Source: an uncultured Shimia sp.
Lineage (GTDB): Bacteria > Pseudomonadota > Alphaproteobacteria > Rhodobacterales > Rhodobacteraceae
Assembly (NCBI RefSeq): GCF_947493595.1
Contig: NZ_CANLRL010000001.1
Coordinates: 434,001-498,000, forward strand
Length of the DNA: 64,000 bases
Direction of reading: 5' to 3'
Shown here: positions 33,995-44,162 of the stretch, piece by piece
Layout of the letters: the number at the start of each line of letters is the position of its first letter
Position numbering within the stretch: position 1 is the stretch's first letter
The notes under the pieces: model-generated
Told to the model about the DNA's origin: nothing
Seen by the model: the letters and a program-made list of their open reading frames with translations, nothing else
Database searches by the model: none
Made by a program: the position numbers and the translations under genes

Positions 33995-35035
33995 TCAGAT
34001 CAGTTTCACCAGCTGTTTGCCGGTGTTTCCACCCTTTAACAGCGAACGGAACGCCGCCGGTGCGTTCTCCAATCCTTCGGCAATATCTTCGCCATAGGCG
34101 ATCTCTCCGGCGGCCAGTTTTGGCCCCACGTCGCGCAGGAAATCGCCATAGCGGTCATAGTGGTTGGAGATGATAAAACCTTTCACTGACAGTTGGTTAA
34201 CCAGAATGGTACGCCACAAGCGGGGCCCTGTCAGGCTTTCCATTTGTGCGTCCGCACCAAGCCCACCGGCATTGTACCAGGCAATCATGCCACAAAGGGG
34301 AATGCGCCCGCCCACGTTCATCAACGGTAACACAGCGTCCAACAGCTTGCCGCCGACGTTTTCAAAGTAGATATCAATGCCTTGCGGACATTCCGCAGCG
34401 ACCGCTTTCCGCAAGTCGCTTGCTGTCTCAAAGGCCTTGTGGTCGATACAGGCATCAAAGCCGTAAGTCTCTGTTGCCTTTGTACATTTCTCGGCTCCAC
34501 CGGCAATGCCCACCACGCGCAGCCCCATGGATTTGGCAATCTGCCCCACCATAGATCCAACTGGCCCGGTCGCCGCACCCACAACCAGCGTTTCGCCCTC
34601 TTTGGGTTTGCCCAATTCTGTCAAGCCGTACCAGCCGGTGAAGCCGGGCATCCCCATCACACCAAGCGCTGTGGTGATCGGGGCCAGGTCAGGGTTAAGC
34701 TTTTGCATTTCATGGCCTTTTGCCACCCCATGCGTGGCCCATCCAAACATGCCTAGTGCAAAATCGCCCGGCGCAAAATCTTTGTGGTTAGACGCGATCA
34801 CCTCGCCCACAGCTCCGCCACCCATGGTCTCGTCAATCTGCACTGCAGCTGAGTAGGACTTGGCCTCATCCATGCGCCCACGCATATAAGGATCAAGTGA
34901 CATATAGTGCACGCGCACCAGCACTTCACCATCTTCGATCGCAGGCAAGTCTACTGTTTCCAAACGAAAATTCTCGTCCTGCGGTTCCCCGGTCGGGCGG
35001 CTTGCCAGCACCATGCGCTGCATCTGTTCTGTCAT
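33995..35035 (-). CDS. NADP-dependent MDR oxidoreductase (zinc-free, CurA/LTB4DH type)
   Basis: This 346-residue protein belongs to the zinc-independent medium-chain dehydrogenases that reduce alpha,beta-unsaturated carbonyl compounds with NADPH. Signatures are MGGGAVGEVIASNHKDF near residue 75, the nucleotide loop VGAATGPVGSMVGQIAK near residue 150, and YFENVGGKLLDAVL near 240. No catalytic zinc Cys set is present. GGAGG lies 8 bases before the ATG at 35035, which fixes the start. It is divergent from the inositol monophosphatase gene, with 183 bases between. The natural substrate is not known. Confidence 0.88.
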   Translation of the reverse strand: MTEQMQRMVLASRPTGEPQDENFRLETVDLPAIEDGEVLVRVHYMSLDPYMRGRMDEAKSYSAAVQIDETMGGGAVGEVIASNHKDFAPGDFALGMFGWATHGVAKGHEMQKLNPDLAPITTALGVMGMPGFTGWYGLTELGKPKEGETLVVGAATGPVGSMVGQIAKSMGLRVVGIAGGAEKCTKATETYGFDACIDHKAFETASDLRKAVAAECPQGIDIYFENVGGKLLDAVLPLMNVGGRIPLCGMIAWYNAGGLGADAQMESLTGPRLWRTILVNQLSVKGFIISNHYDRYGDFLRDVGPKLAAGEIAYGEDIAEGLENAPAAFRSLLKGGNTGKQLVKLI

Positions 35036-35218
35036 TTGGGCATCCTCCAAAGCTTTGATCTCAGCTTGGGTGCCATTACCCTTTCTGGCAAGGGCAGGCG
35101 GTTTTTAACCAGTTTTTGTGACGCGGCGTTTCCAATACAGTGCCTGAGGCCCTATAAGGCCTTGGCAAAAAGGGATTACGGGCGTATACGCGCGCTCTGT
35201 GTCAAAAGGAGCCGTGCC

Positions 35219-36010
35219 ATGCCGGGCAGCGCAAATCTGAACATCATGATGAAGGCCGCCCGTAAAGCGGGGCGGTCGCTGGTCAAAGACTTCCGTGAAG
35301 TTGAAAACCTACAGGTGTCGACCAAAGGGGCCGGCGACTTTGTCAGCCGTGCCGACATTGCCGCCGAGGAAATCCTGAAAGAAGAGCTGCTGGGTGCGCG
35401 TCCAACATACGGCTGGATCGCAGAAGAAGGTGGCGAGATTGCGGGCAAAGACCCAACCCGCCGCTGGATTGTTGATCCGCTGGATGGCACCACCAACTTC
35501 CTGCACGGTTTGCCCCACTGGGCAATCTCTATCGCTCTGGAACATAAGGGCGAAATCGTTGCCGGCGTGGTTTTTGACGCCGCCAAAGATGAGATGTTCT
35601 ACGCGGAAAAAGGCGAGGGCGCCTGGCTGAACGACAGCCTGCGCCTGCGCGTGTCAGCCCGTCACCGCATGATCGAGTCGATCTTTGCAACAGGCTTGCC
35701 ATTTGCGGGCCGTGTCGACCTGCCTGAGACCCTGAAAGATCTGGCGCGCGTATTGCCCGCCACCGCAGGTGTACGCCGCTTTGGCGCCGCGTCGTTGGAC
35801 CTCGCTTATGTGGCCGCAGGCCGTTACGAAGGCTTCTGGGAACGCAAGCTGCAGCCATGGGACGTGGCCGCAGGCCTGCTGATTGCCAAAGAAGCGGGGG
35901 CTTTGGTTGAGCCAATGAACCCGGAAGGTAACATACTGGAAGATGGCGAGATGATTGTGGCCAATGAGCCGATCTTCTCCACCTTCGCAAAAGTCATCCG
36001 CAACGGGTAA
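35219..36010 (+). CDS. suhB: Inositol monophosphatase family protein
   Basis: This 263-residue Mg-dependent phosphatase has the metal-binding motifs IAEEGGE (Glu) near residue 70, WIVDPLDGTTNFLHG near residue 88, and QPWDVAAGLLIAKEAGA near residue 220. It closely matches alphaproteobacterial SuhB, which acts on inositol 1-phosphate and in E. coli also joins rRNA antitermination complexes. The start is set by AAAAGGAG at 35203-35210. The in-frame upstream stretch lies mostly inside the divergent gene. It ends in a strong intrinsic terminator. Confidence 0.9.
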   Translation: MPGSANLNIMMKAARKAGRSLVKDFREVENLQVSTKGAGDFVSRADIAAEEILKEELLGARPTYGWIAEEGGEIAGKDPTRRWIVDPLDGTTNFLHGLPHWAISIALEHKGEIVAGVVFDAAKDEMFYAEKGEGAWLNDSLRLRVSARHRMIESIFATGLPFAGRVDLPETLKDLARVLPATAGVRRFGAASLDLAYVAAGRYEGFWERKLQPWDVAAGLLIAKEAGALVEPMNPEGNILEDGEMIVANEPIFSTFAKVIRNG

Positions 36011-36054
36011 CGTACGCTGCCCTTACGCGGCTTTTGCATCTCTGTGAAACAGTG

Positions 36055-36084
36055 AAACCTGGCCCAAATGGGTCAGGTTTTTTT
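36055..36084 (+). terminator. Rho-independent terminator of the inositol monophosphatase gene
   Basis: AACCTGGCCC pairs with GGGTCAGGTT (one mismatch) around AAAT, followed by a run of T up to 36084. It lies 45 bases after the stop codon. Its end overlaps the 3' end of the convergent GFA gene. Confidence 0.8.
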
Positions 36085-36441
36085 GTCTGAGGGATGATTT
36101 ATCCCGTCGTGCCAGCCAAAAGGCGCAAATTCGCTGGGGTTTACACCTTCCAGCGCGCCGATGTTGACGCCATAGACGTCCGGGCGCGAGCGGCGTTGGT
36201 GATGCGTGTAGATGCCACAGTTGCGGCAGAAGTAGTGTTTCGCGGTGCCGGTGCCCCAAGTGTACAGCGTCAGGCATTCATGGCCTTTGACCACCTTTAG
36301 GTCCGCCAATTTCACATCTACATTTGGCACCATGCGGCGACGACAAAAAGAACAATCACACAACATGGCTTCGCTTGGATCTTGGGACAGCGTCACACGC
36401 AGCTCCACCGAGCCGCAGTGGCAGGTCAATTTACGGCTCAT
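36073..36441 (-). CDS. GFA (glutathione-dependent formaldehyde-activating enzyme) family protein
   Basis: This 122-residue protein has the Mss4-like zinc fold of the GFA family, with Cys pairs in LTCHCGSVEL, LCDCSFCRRR and YFCRNCGIYT. Family members bind zinc, and a few are linked to formaldehyde-glutathione adducts; most have no proven activity. Its ATG overlaps the rhomboid stop by 4 bases (the two lie in the same direction, rhomboid first), so they are co-transcribed. The 3' end runs into the terminator of the convergent gene. Confidence 0.8.
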   Translation of the reverse strand: MSRKLTCHCGSVELRVTLSQDPSEAMLCDCSFCRRRMVPNVDVKLADLKVVKGHECLTLYTWGTGTAKHYFCRNCGIYTHHQRRSRPDVYGVNIGALEGVNPSEFAPFGWHDGINHPSDKKT

Positions 36442-37187
36442 CGACGTTTTCTCCTCACAGGGGGCACCGAACTTTGGCTGAGTTTGTATTTGGCTTCAGG
36501 GTGGGGCGGGTGGCCATGGGTCAATTGCCAATAGCTTATGCCGCCACGCTTTAACCACGCTGGGATCGCCAGAACCGCCCCTACAACAAAACCGCCCGCA
36601 TGGGCCCAATGCGCAACCCCGCCGCCAGCTGTGTCCACCGCCACGCCGTTAAACACCTGAAGCGCAAACCAAACGCCCAACATGACCCAAGCGGGGATGG
36701 TGAAGATGCGGAAAATGATGATCAAAATCAGCAGGATATCGACTTTTGCCTTGGGGAAGAGCAAAAGGTAGCCACCCATCACACCGGCAATGGCTCCGGA
36801 GGCACCCACCATAGGGATTTGACTATTCGGGTCAGCGGCGATCTGGGCAAAATCCGCGCCAAGGCCGGACAATAGGTAGAAGATCAGAAAGCCAAAGTGG
36901 CCCATCTCATCTTCGAGGTTATCGCCAAAAATCCACAAAAACAGCATGTTGCCCAAGAGGTGCATCCAGCCGCCATGCAAGAACATGGACGTGACAAGGC
37001 CATGCAGTTTTCGCCCTTCCGTGACTTCGCCAGGCAGCAAGGCCCAGTCCTGAAAGAACTGGGCCAAACGGAGATTGTCCCCCATAAACGGCTGATAGCT
37101 CAGGAAGATCCCGACATTTAGAATAATCAGCGCGTAGACGACATACGGTGTGCGTCCGGAGGGGTTGTGGTCGCGGATTGGAAACAT
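36438..37187 (-). CDS. Rhomboid-family intramembrane serine protease
   Basis: This 249-residue protein has at least six hydrophobic helices and the rhomboid catalytic pair: Ser in VGASGAIAGVMGGY near residue 131 and His in VAHWAHAGGFVVGA near residue 190. The conserved LHLLGNMLFLWIFG-type segment, here HLLGNMLFLWIFGDN, lies near residue 77. It should cleave membrane helices within the inner membrane. The C-terminal 45 residues are polar and basic and probably cytoplasmic. It sits between putA and the GFA gene on the same strand. Its substrates are unknown. Confidence 0.9.
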   Translation of the reverse strand: MFPIRDHNPSGRTPYVVYALIILNVGIFLSYQPFMGDNLRLAQFFQDWALLPGEVTEGRKLHGLVTSMFLHGGWMHLLGNMLFLWIFGDNLEDEMGHFGFLIFYLLSGLGADFAQIAADPNSQIPMVGASGAIAGVMGGYLLLFPKAKVDILLILIIIFRIFTIPAWVMLGVWFALQVFNGVAVDTAGGGVAHWAHAGGFVVGAVLAIPAWLKRGGISYWQLTHGHPPHPEAKYKLSQSSVPPVRRKRR

Positions 37188-37218
37188 GGAGCCAAGCTGC
37201 GGGGATTTGCGTGGAAGG

Positions 37219-40200
37219 TCAACTGCTCCCGCTCAAAAGCGCCGCATTGCCACCCGCTGCGGTGGTGTCGACACAGACATGCCGCTCGCCCAACACCCGC
37301 GCTGCATCTGGCCGTCCGGTGATTAAAGGCAGAATAGGCCCATCACGTTGCGACAACGCTTGGTCATATGCCCGTGCCTGAGCTGCCTCCCCCCACCACA
37401 TGGCGCCACAAAAGCCCCGCAATCTAGAGAGCGCGTCGCTCGGGAGTTTGCCCGTTGCTACAATGGCTTGTCCGCCAAGACTTCTGACAATCTCAGCTTG
37501 CGCTTTTGCGGTCTCTGCGCCGGGACCCATGCATAACATCGGGTCTCGCGCATAGCTGGTCAGCCGGTTGGACTCGCCGGTTGGCCCGGGCAGAGAGATG
37601 GTCGTGGCACAGGTTTCGCGACCCTCCCGATTGATCTTGTCCAGTTCCGTCTGTGCCAAGTCGGCGGGCATGATGCCGTCCCATGTTCCTGCATTCTCCG
37701 TTGGCACAGCGGCAAACCGAGCAAGATAGTGTGGGCCACCCGCCTTTGGGCCGGTGCCGGAAAGCCCTTCACCGCCAAAGGGTTGTGAGCCAACAATTGC
37801 GCCAATCTGGTTGCGGTTCACGTAGATGTTGCCCGCCTTCACGCGGTCCGAGACATGCTGCACGCGGTCATCAATCCGAGTCTGCAGGCCAAAAGTCAGA
37901 CCATAGCCAGTAGCGTTGATCGCTTCGATCACGGCGTCCAGCTCGTTAGATTTGAACGTGGCGACATGCAGAACCGGACCAAAGATTTCCCGCTCCAGAT
38001 CGGCAATGCCATTCACTTTAATCAGCGTTGGCGCAATGAAAGTGCCGGTTTGTGGTGTGGGCAACTGGAACAACACACGGCCTTCCGATTGGGCCTGCGC
38101 AATGTGATCCGCAATGCCGCGACGGGCCGTTTCGTCAATCACTGGGCCACTGTCGGTGGACAGCAACCATGGGTCATTGAGTGACAGTTCCTTCATCGCG
38201 CCGGTCAACATCTCCAGCAGGTTTTCTGCAATGTCTTCCTGTACATAGAGGCATCGCAGGGCCGAGCAGCGCTGGCCAGCAGACTGGAACGCACTCTCTA
38301 CAATCGCCGTCACCGCTTGTTCGGGCAGGGCGGTACTGTCGACGATCATGGCGTTCAAACCACCGGTCTCAGCAATCAGCGGCGCACCTGGGGTGAGATT
38401 GTCTGCCATGGTGGCGCGGATGCGCAATGCCGTGGCGGTGGACCCCGTGAAGGCCACGCCCTTTACACGTGGATCGGAAGTCAGTGCCGCGCCAACAGTT
38501 GCGCCGGAGCCTGGCAGGAGTTGCAGTGCGTCGCGTGGTACACCTGCCTCATGCAATAGCTTCACGGCTTCATGGGCGATGAGAGGTGTTTGATCCGCTG
38601 GTTTGGCGAGCACAGCGTTGCCAGCGGCCAGCGCCGCAGCGACTTGGCCGGAGAAAATTGCCAAGGGGAAGTTCCATGGCGAGATGCAAGTGAAGACACC
38701 TGCGGGGGGCGTTGCAGGGGCGTTGGCACCGTAATAGCGCAGGAAATCAACCGCTTCACGCAGTTCCGCAACCGCATCGTTGGGTGTTTTCCCGGCCTCG
38801 CGTGCCAGTAAGGCAAAAAGCGCTCCGTAATTTGCCTCATAGAGGTCTGCTGCCTTGGCCAGCACCGCACCTCGTTCGCTGGGGGATGCATCCCAGGGCT
38901 TTGCTGTGCTCAAAGCAGTCTCAATATCCGCTTCGCTGGCGTGGGTCACGGTGCCGGGGCTGTCGGTTGGCAGGAATGGGTTGTCGACGGTCTGTGCGGT
39001 CTCGGGGGAGGCTTTGGTCGCCAGCAGGGGGGCAGCCTGCCATTGCGTGCTGCGATACAGCTCTCGGGCTGTGTCCAACGCATTGAGTGTGGGCAGGTCG
39101 GTTAGATCAAACCCTTTGGAGTTTATGCGCTCCGGCGTGAAAAGTTCTGGGCCCCGCAGCAGGTCTCCTTCTGTGGACTGCACCTGATCAAACGGGTCAA
39201 TGGCAACGGTTTCCGCAGGCACGTCTTCGTCGACAATCTGGTTTACAAAGGAGGAGTTTGCGCCGTTCTCCAACAATCGTCGTACGAGGTAGGCCAGAAG
39301 ATCGCGGTGTGCGCCCACTGGTGCATAAATTCTGCAACGGGTGCCTTGGTCCTTAAGGACAATGTCATGCAGGGCTTCACCCATGCCGTGCAAGCGTTGG
39401 AATTCAAACGCGGATTTGTCCTCAGCCATGTGCAAGATGGCTGCCACCGTGTGTGCGTTGTGCGTGGCGAATTGCGGATAGATGCGGTCCGTCATGTCCA
39501 GCAATTTGCGCGCATTGGCGATGTAGGACACATCCGTCGCCGCTTTGTTGGTAAAGACCGGGAAACCGTCGATGCCTTCCACTTGCCCGCGCTTGATTTC
39601 GGTATCCCAGTAAGCACCTTTTACAAGTCGTACCATGATCTTACGGTCCAGTTTTTTGGACAGCTCATAGAGAAAATCCAGCGTGGTACCGGCGCGTTTG
39701 CCGTAGGCTTGCACCACGACACCAAAGCCGTCCCACCCAGCCAGAGCTGGTTCGCTCAGAACGGTTTCAATCACGTCCATCGAGATCGCCAAACGGTCCG
39801 CTTCTTCCGCGTCAATGTTGAGTCCCATGCCCGCGGATTTGGCCAGTAGTGCCAAGGACCGCAGCCGCGGCACCAACTCTTCCATCACGCGCTCGCGTTG
39901 CGCCACCTCGTATCGTGGGTGCAGCGCAGAAAGCTTAACCGAGATGCCTGGGTTGTCACGCGTGGCCGGGTTGGTGCAGGCGGCAGCAATGGCTGTGATC
40001 GCGCGCGAGTAGGCGAGGTGATAGCGCATGGCGTCGGCGTCGGTTTTGGCAGCTTCCCCAAGCATGTCGTAGGAATAAGTATATCCTTTGTTTTCCATGC
40101 CTTCCGCACGCTTCATGGCGGAGGTGATGGTCTCGCCCAGGACAAACTGACGGCCCATTTCTTTCATCGCGCGACCGACTGCGGTGCGGATCACGGGTTC

Positions 40201-40644
40201 CCCCAGACGTTTGACGGCGCCGCGCAACGTGCCAATCAGCCCTGTGTTTTGGTCATCCATAACCTTGCCAGTCAGCAACAGCGCCCATGTTGAGGCGTTC
40301 ACCAGGGACGACGTGGACTGGCCAAGGTGCTTGCCCCAGTCTGAGGGCGCAATCTTATCCTCAATCAACGCGTCGATGGTGTCCGCATCGGGCACACGCA
40401 ACAGCGCTTCGGCCAGGCACATCAGGGCTACACCTTCATCGGTGGAGAGGCCATACTCCGCCAAGAAGACTTCCATCATGCCCGGGCTGGTTTCCTCACG
40501 GATTTCACGTACGAGCGAGGCCCCTTTGGCACAGATAGATTTGCGATCTGCCGTCGACAGGCCGCTGCTGACTTTAAGCTCCTCCACCAAGGGGGCTTCT
40601 TTGCGGTAAGTGCTGGTGTCGATCAAGGCGCGCGCGTCGGTCAT
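37219..40644 (-). CDS. putA: Bifunctional proline dehydrogenase / L-glutamate gamma-semialdehyde dehydrogenase PutA
   Basis: This 1141-residue enzyme converts proline to glutamate in two steps. The FAD proline dehydrogenase barrel lies in about residues 90-480 ([39 protein letters not shown]). The NAD aldehyde dehydrogenase domain spans about 560-1030, with Glu in [11 protein letters not shown] and Cys in [15 protein letters not shown] conserved C-terminal tail of about 100 residues follows. There is no ribbon-helix-helix DNA-binding domain at the N-terminus, so unlike E. coli PutA it does not self-regulate; the divergent Lrp-type PutR fills that role. The ATG at 40644 gives [14 protein letters not shown]; the long upstream open frame runs into putR. 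Confidence 0.95.
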   Translation of the reverse strand: MTDARALIDTSTYRKEAPLVEELKVSSGLSTADRKSICAKGASLVREIREETSPGMMEVFLAEYGLSTDEGVALMCLAEALLRVPDADTIDALIEDKIAPSDWGKHLGQSTSSLVNASTWALLLTGKVMDDQNTGLIGTLRGAVKRLGEPVIRTAVGRAMKEMGRQFVLGETITSAMKRAEGMENKGYTYSYDMLGEAAKTDADAMRYHLAYSRAITAIAAACTNPATRDNPGISVKLSALHPRYEVAQRERVMEELVPRLRSLALLAKSAGMGLNIDAEEADRLAISMDVIETVLSEPALAGWDGFGVVVQAYGKRAGTTLDFLYELSKKLDRKIMVRLVKGAYWDTEIKRGQVEGIDGFPVFTNKAATDVSYIANARKLLDMTDRIYPQFATHNAHTVAAILHMAEDKSAFEFQRLHGMGEALHDIVLKDQGTRCRIYAPVGAHRDLLAYLVRRLLENGANSSFVNQIVDEDVPAETVAIDPFDQVQSTEGDLLRGPELFTPERINSKGFDLTDLPTLNALDTARELYRSTQWQAAPLLATKASPETAQTVDNPFLPTDSPGTVTHASEADIETALSTAKPWDASPSERGAVLAKAADLYEANYGALFALLAREAGKTPNDAVAELREAVDFLRYYGANAPATPPAGVFTCISPWNFPLAIFSGQVAAALAAGNAVLAKPADQTPLIAHEAVKLLHEAGVPRDALQLLPGSGATVGAALTSDPRVKGVAFTGSTATALRIRATMADNLTPGAPLIAETGGLNAMIVDSTALPEQAVTAIVESAFQSAGQRCSALRCLYVQEDIAENLLEMLTGAMKELSLNDPWLLSTDSGPVIDETARRGIADHIAQAQSEGRVLFQLPTPQTGTFIAPTLIKVNGIADLEREIFGPVLHVATFKSNELDAVIEAINATGYGLTFGLQTRIDDRVQHVSDRVKAGNIYVNRNQIGAIVGSQPFGGEGLSGTGPKAGGPHYLARFAAVPTENAGTWDGIMPADLAQTELDKINREGRETCATTISLPGPTGESNRLTSYARDPMLCMGPGAETAKAQAEIVRSLGGQAIVATGKLPSDALSRLRGFCGAMWWGEAAQARAYDQALSQRDGPILPLITGRPDAARVLGERHVCVDTTAAGGNAALLSGSS

Positions 40645-40735
40645 GGGGGGTCTCCTGTGGTTTGGTTCAGTATACCTTTGCATTCGCAGTTCATTTGACT
40701 GATTGTTGCGGTTGAACGTGTCGATGTGACCAAAA

Positions 40736-41224
40736 GTGAGGGCGGAGACTGTGCAAAACGAGAAGTCTGAATTGGATCGGTACGATCGGGCGATTCTGGA
40801 TGTTCTGGGCCGGGATGGGCGAAGCTCGATCACGGATCTGGCAAAGGAAATTGGCCTCTCCAAAAGTCCAACACAGGCGCGACTGCGAAGGTTGGAGAGC
40901 GACGGAGTGATTACGGGGTATCGTGCGTTGTTGGACCCGATCCGGCTTGGGTTGGATCATGTGGCTTTTGTTGAGGTGAAACTGTCAGACACACGCGAAA
41001 AGGCTCTGCAGGCCTTTAACGCAGCTGTTTCGGAGGTGCCTGAGATTGAACAGGCGCATATGATTGCAAGTCATTTTGACTATTTGCTGAAAGTCAGGAC
41101 AACGAACATGGCCGCCTATCGCCACGTTTTAGGAGAGAAAATCTCCGCATTGCCACATGTCGCCAGCACGTCGACTTATGTGGCGATGCAAGCCGTGAAA
41201 GAGACTGGCCTCGCGGAGATGTGA
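40736..41224 (+). CDS. putR: Lrp/AsnC-family regulator, likely PutR
   Basis: This 162-residue regulator has an N-terminal helix-turn-helix (SSITDLAKEIGLSKSPTQARLRRLE spans about residues 30-54) and a C-terminal RAM ligand domain (DHVAFVEVKLSDTREKALQAF). It is divergent from putA across 91 bases. In other alphaproteobacteria an Lrp-type PutR activates putA in response to proline, and the position supports the same role here. The start is a GTG at 40736; a second GTG at 40751 (VQNEKSELD) is equally plausible. The TPR gene follows 12 bases later. Confidence 0.88.
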   Translation: MRAETVQNEKSELDRYDRAILDVLGRDGRSSITDLAKEIGLSKSPTQARLRRLESDGVITGYRALLDPIRLGLDHVAFVEVKLSDTREKALQAFNAAVSEVPEIEQAHMIASHFDYLLKVRTTNMAAYRHVLGEKISALPHVASTSTYVAMQAVKETGLAEM

Positions 41225-41236
41225 CTTTGGTGCGCC

Positions 41237-41815
41237 ATGCTACACGTGCCACGATTGCGTATGAAACTCTTGGTGATACTTTTGCTGACTGCCGGGGCGG
41301 CACAAGCATCTGAGTGCCCGCAAGCACCGGATCATTCTGCGGCGGTAGACGCTTTGATTGCGCAGGTGCAGGGCGCGGAGAATCAGGCGACCGCGCAAAA
41401 GATTTCCAACGACATGTGGGCCTTTTGGGCGGATGCGCCAGATGAGGCTGCCCAAGAGATTTTGGATCGCGGAATGGCAAAGCGGTCGTCTTGGGATTTG
41501 TTGGGGGCACGTGAGGAGTTTGATCGGCTGGTGCGGTACTGTCCAGAGTATGCCGAAGGGTACAACCAACGTGCTTTTGTGAATTTCCTACGGCAGGACT
41601 TCGCGGCCGCTCTGCCGGATCTAAATCGTGCGATCGAGCTTTCGCCACGTCATGTTGCGGCGCTGTCGGGGCGGGCCTTGACGTTAATTGGATTGGGCCG
41701 TCAGGCTGAGGCGCAGGATGCGCTGGCGGCGGCGTTGGAACTGAATCCGTGGCTGCCAGAGCGCAGTTTGTATGAACCGCCGCCAACAAAAAAGGTGCCT
41801 GGTGAAAAGCTCTAA
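41237..41815 (+). CDS. Periplasmic TPR-repeat protein
   Basis: This 192-residue protein begins with a signal peptide (MKLLVILLLTAGAAQA, cleaved before SECPQAP), so it is exported. Residues of about 90-180 form two to three tetratricopeptide repeats, such as AEGYNQRAFVNFLRQDFAAA and AALSGRALTLIGLGRQAEA. TPR units mediate protein binding; no catalytic motif is visible. The ATG at 41237 is used, but the ATG at 41261 would start exactly at the signal peptide. It follows putR closely and may share its transcript. Confidence 0.75.
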   Translation: MLHVPRLRMKLLVILLLTAGAAQASECPQAPDHSAAVDALIAQVQGAENQATAQKISNDMWAFWADAPDEAAQEILDRGMAKRSSWDLLGAREEFDRLVRYCPEYAEGYNQRAFVNFLRQDFAAALPDLNRAIELSPRHVAALSGRALTLIGLGRQAEAQDALAAALELNPWLPERSLYEPPPTKKVPGEKL

Positions 41816-41884
41816 CCTTCCGCACTTTACACCAGAAACAAAGCGGCTATTGTCGCGCCGCTGACCTTGGTCGGCGTGTTGGTT

Positions 41885-41972
41885 GCCCGCGTGGTGGAAT
41901 GGTAGACACAGGAGACTTAAAATCTCTAGGCCGATTATGGCCGTGCCGGTTCGAGTCCGGCCGCGGGTACCA
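41885..41972 (+). tRNA. tRNA-Leu (anticodon TAA)
   Basis: The 88-base gene has acceptor GCCCGCG pairing with CGCGGGT (one G-T pair), anticodon stem GGAGA/TCTCT with loop CTTAAAA giving TAA, a long variable arm typical of leucine tRNAs (AGGCCGATTATGGCCGT), T arm GGTTCGAGTCC, and an encoded CCA end. It reads UUA and UUG codons. Confidence 0.93.
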
Positions 41973-42007
41973 GTAACATATTGTATTATCTGATGTATTT
42001 TAGTTTG

Positions 42008-42163
42008 CTACGAGCGCACTTCTTTGCCAGATGCGATACTTGCAACGATGAATCCAAGCACAAGTGCTACAAAGACACTAATGCCCAACATCAGCAGGGA
42101 CGCGGACACAACTGGTGGGAGCGCTTCAATAATGCTCCAGAATACGTTCAGTATGGCTTCCAT
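42008..42163 (-). CDS. Small membrane protein of 51 residues
   Basis: A 52-codon frame on the minus strand starts at 42163 and ends at TAG (42008). AGGAG sits 8 bases before the ATG, a strong ribosome site. The protein begins MEAILNVFWSIIEALPPVV and has a hydrophobic helix LLMLGISVFVALVLGFIVAS, then a basic tail GKEVRS, so it is probably an inner-membrane protein with one or two helices. It lies between tRNA-Leu and metG, downstream of metG and its terminator on the same strand. I do not recognise the family. Its function is unknown. Confidence 0.65.
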   Translation of the reverse strand: MEAILNVFWSIIEALPPVVSASLLMLGISVFVALVLGFIVASIASGKEVRS

Positions 42164-42284
42164 GGATCAATCTCCTCTAGGTGCAATGCTTGGTGCACGT
42201 CTTCATCTTGACCAATGAGGTAGCGTGAGTCGAGAGGCGCGACTTTGATCTTTGTCACGCGAATGGTTGTGGAGCGCAGATTAA

Positions 42285-42317
42285 ATGAAAAAAGCGCGGC
42301 CGAATGACCGCGCTTCT
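42285..42317 (-). terminator. Rho-independent terminator of metG
   Basis: Read on the minus strand, AAGCGCGG pairs with CCGCGCTT around an 8-base loop, followed by a T-run (TTTTTT). It lies 9 bases after the metG stop codon. Confidence 0.85.
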
Positions 42318-42323
42318 TCGTGT

Positions 42324-44039
42324 TTAGCTTTCGCGCTTGCCTGCGAATTTCTCTTGCCACTCTTCGCGTTCATCATCGCTGATTTTGCGGAAGGTGACGT
42401 CCGGCACTGTAAAGGCGTGGCCAGGCTGCAGCGTTTCGAGGGCTGCGGCGACATCATCAGGCCAATTAGTGTCTTCGGTTTGCATAGCGTCCATCAGGGT
42501 TTCTGAGGCGTCCGGAATAAACGGCGCTGAAATAACGGCATAAAACCGGATCAGGTTCAGGGCGAGACGGATTTGCGCGGCGGCACTCTCCGGGTTGGTC
42601 TTGAAGGTCGACCAGGGAGCTGCGGTTTGCAGATACTCGTTGCCTGCGACCCAGATCGCGCGCAGTTCCTGCGCCGATTTACGGACTTCCATCGCCGTCA
42701 TGTGATCTTCATAGGCGCGCATACGGGTGGTCAGCTCTGCAATCAGCGCCTGTTCGGTGTCGCCGAACTCACCGCCTGCTGGCACTTCTTCCCCAAATTT
42801 GGAGCGGCAGAACTTCGTGACGCGGCTGACAAAGTTGCCAAGCACGTCAGCGAGGTCTTTGTTCACCGATTGCTGGAAGTTTTCCCAAGTGAACTCGCTG
42901 TCAGAGCTTTCTGGCGCGTGGCTCAATAGCCACCAGCGCCAGTAGTCGGACGGCAGGATTTCAAGTGCCTGATCCATAAAGACGCCGCGCCCACGCGAGG
43001 TGGAGAACTGGCCGCCATCATAGTTCAAGTAGTTGAAAGATTTGATGTAATCCACGGCTTTCCAGGGTTCTTCGGAACCAAGGATGGTGGCGGGGAAGGA
43101 GAGTGTGTGGAATGGGACGTTATCTTTGCCCATGAACTGGGTGTAGGTCACGTCGTCCGCACCTTTGTCGGTGCGCCACCAGCGCTCCCAATCTGCGCCT
43201 TTGCCTGCCGCAACCCATTCCTGGGCGCAGGCGATGTATTCGATAGGGGCGTCGAACCAGACGTAGAAGACTTTGCCTTCCATTCCGGGCCAGTCTTCAC
43301 CGCCTTTCTTGACGGGCACACCCCAGTCTAGGTCGCGGGTGATGCCGCGGTCTTGCAGGCCGTCGCCGTCGTTTAACCATTTGTTGGCAATCGAGGTGGT
43401 CAGCACGGGCCAGTCAGTCTTGCTGTCGATCCAGGCCTGTAGTTTGTCGCGCATTTGCGATTGGCAGAGGAACAGGTGTTTGGTCTCACGCTCTTCCAGA
43501 TCGGTGGAGCCGGAGATGGTGGAGTAGGGGTTGATCAGGTCGGTTGGATCAAGCTGCTTGGTGCAGTTGTCACACTGGTCGCCACGCGCGCTTTCAAAGC
43601 CGCAGTTGGGGCAGGTGCCTTCGATGTAGCGGTCAGGCAAGAAACGGCCATCTGCGTTGGAATAGACCATCTTTTCAGACACTTCACGGATCAGACCCAT
43701 GTCGGCCAAACGGCCTGCAAAGTGTTGCGTCAGCGCGTGGTTTTCCGCGCTTGAGGAGCGGCCGTAGTGATCAAAAGACAGGCGGAAGCCTTCGGCAATT
43801 TTGGTCTGGACAGCGTGCATTTCGGCGCAATAATCGGCGACGTCTTTGCCGGCTTTGGCCGCGGCCAGTTCAGCAGGGGTGCCGTGTTCATCAGTGGCGC
43901 AGAGGAACAGCACTTCATTGCCGCGCGCGCGCATATAGCGTGCGAACAGATCGGCGGGCAGCTGGCTGCCAACGAGGTTGCCGAGGTGTTTGATGCCGTT
44001 GATATACGGCAAGGCCGAGGTGATCAGATGGCGCGCCAT
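42324..44039 (-). CDS. metG: Methionyl-tRNA synthetase
   Basis: MetG charges tRNA-Met. The 571-residue class I synthetase has the HIGH-type motif in [17 protein letters not shown] at the N-terminus and a zinc knuckle CPNC...CDNC near residues 142-160. The KMSKS-type loop is in [14 protein letters not shown] near residue 335, where FSTSR replaces KMSKS as in this MetG subtype. The anticodon-binding helical domain follows to the C-terminus. No C-terminal EMAP-like tRNA-binding domain is present. It is a single gene with a strong terminator. Confidence 0.95.
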   Translation of the reverse strand: MARHLITSALPYINGIKHLGNLVGSQLPADLFARYMRARGNEVLFLCATDEHGTPAELAAAKAGKDVADYCAEMHAVQTKIAEGFRLSFDHYGRSSSAENHALTQHFAGRLADMGLIREVSEKMVYSNADGRFLPDRYIEGTCPNCGFESARGDQCDNCTKQLDPTDLINPYSTISGSTDLEERETKHLFLCQSQMRDKLQAWIDSKTDWPVLTTSIANKWLNDGDGLQDRGITRDLDWGVPVKKGGEDWPGMEGKVFYVWFDAPIEYIACAQEWVAAGKGADWERWWRTDKGADDVTYTQFMGKDNVPFHTLSFPATILGSEEPWKAVDYIKSFNYLNYDGGQFSTSRGRGVFMDQALEILPSDYWRWWLLSHAPESSDSEFTWENFQQSVNKDLADVLGNFVSRVTKFCRSKFGEEVPAGGEFGDTEQALIAELTTRMRAYEDHMTAMEVRKSAQELRAIWVAGNEYLQTAAPWSTFKTNPESAAAQIRLALNLIRFYAVISAPFIPDASETLMDAMQTEDTNWPDDVAAALETLQPGHAFTVPDVTFRKISDDEREEWQEKFAGKRES

Positions 44040-44162
44040 GTGGGTGTCCCTTAACTGTTTCAGACCCCATTAGCCCAAAGATAAGGCCAATTCCACAGGC
44101 GAATTTTCACGTCGGTATTGCGTCTGTATCGCGACTGTATTGCGGAGGTGCAAAATTGGTGG

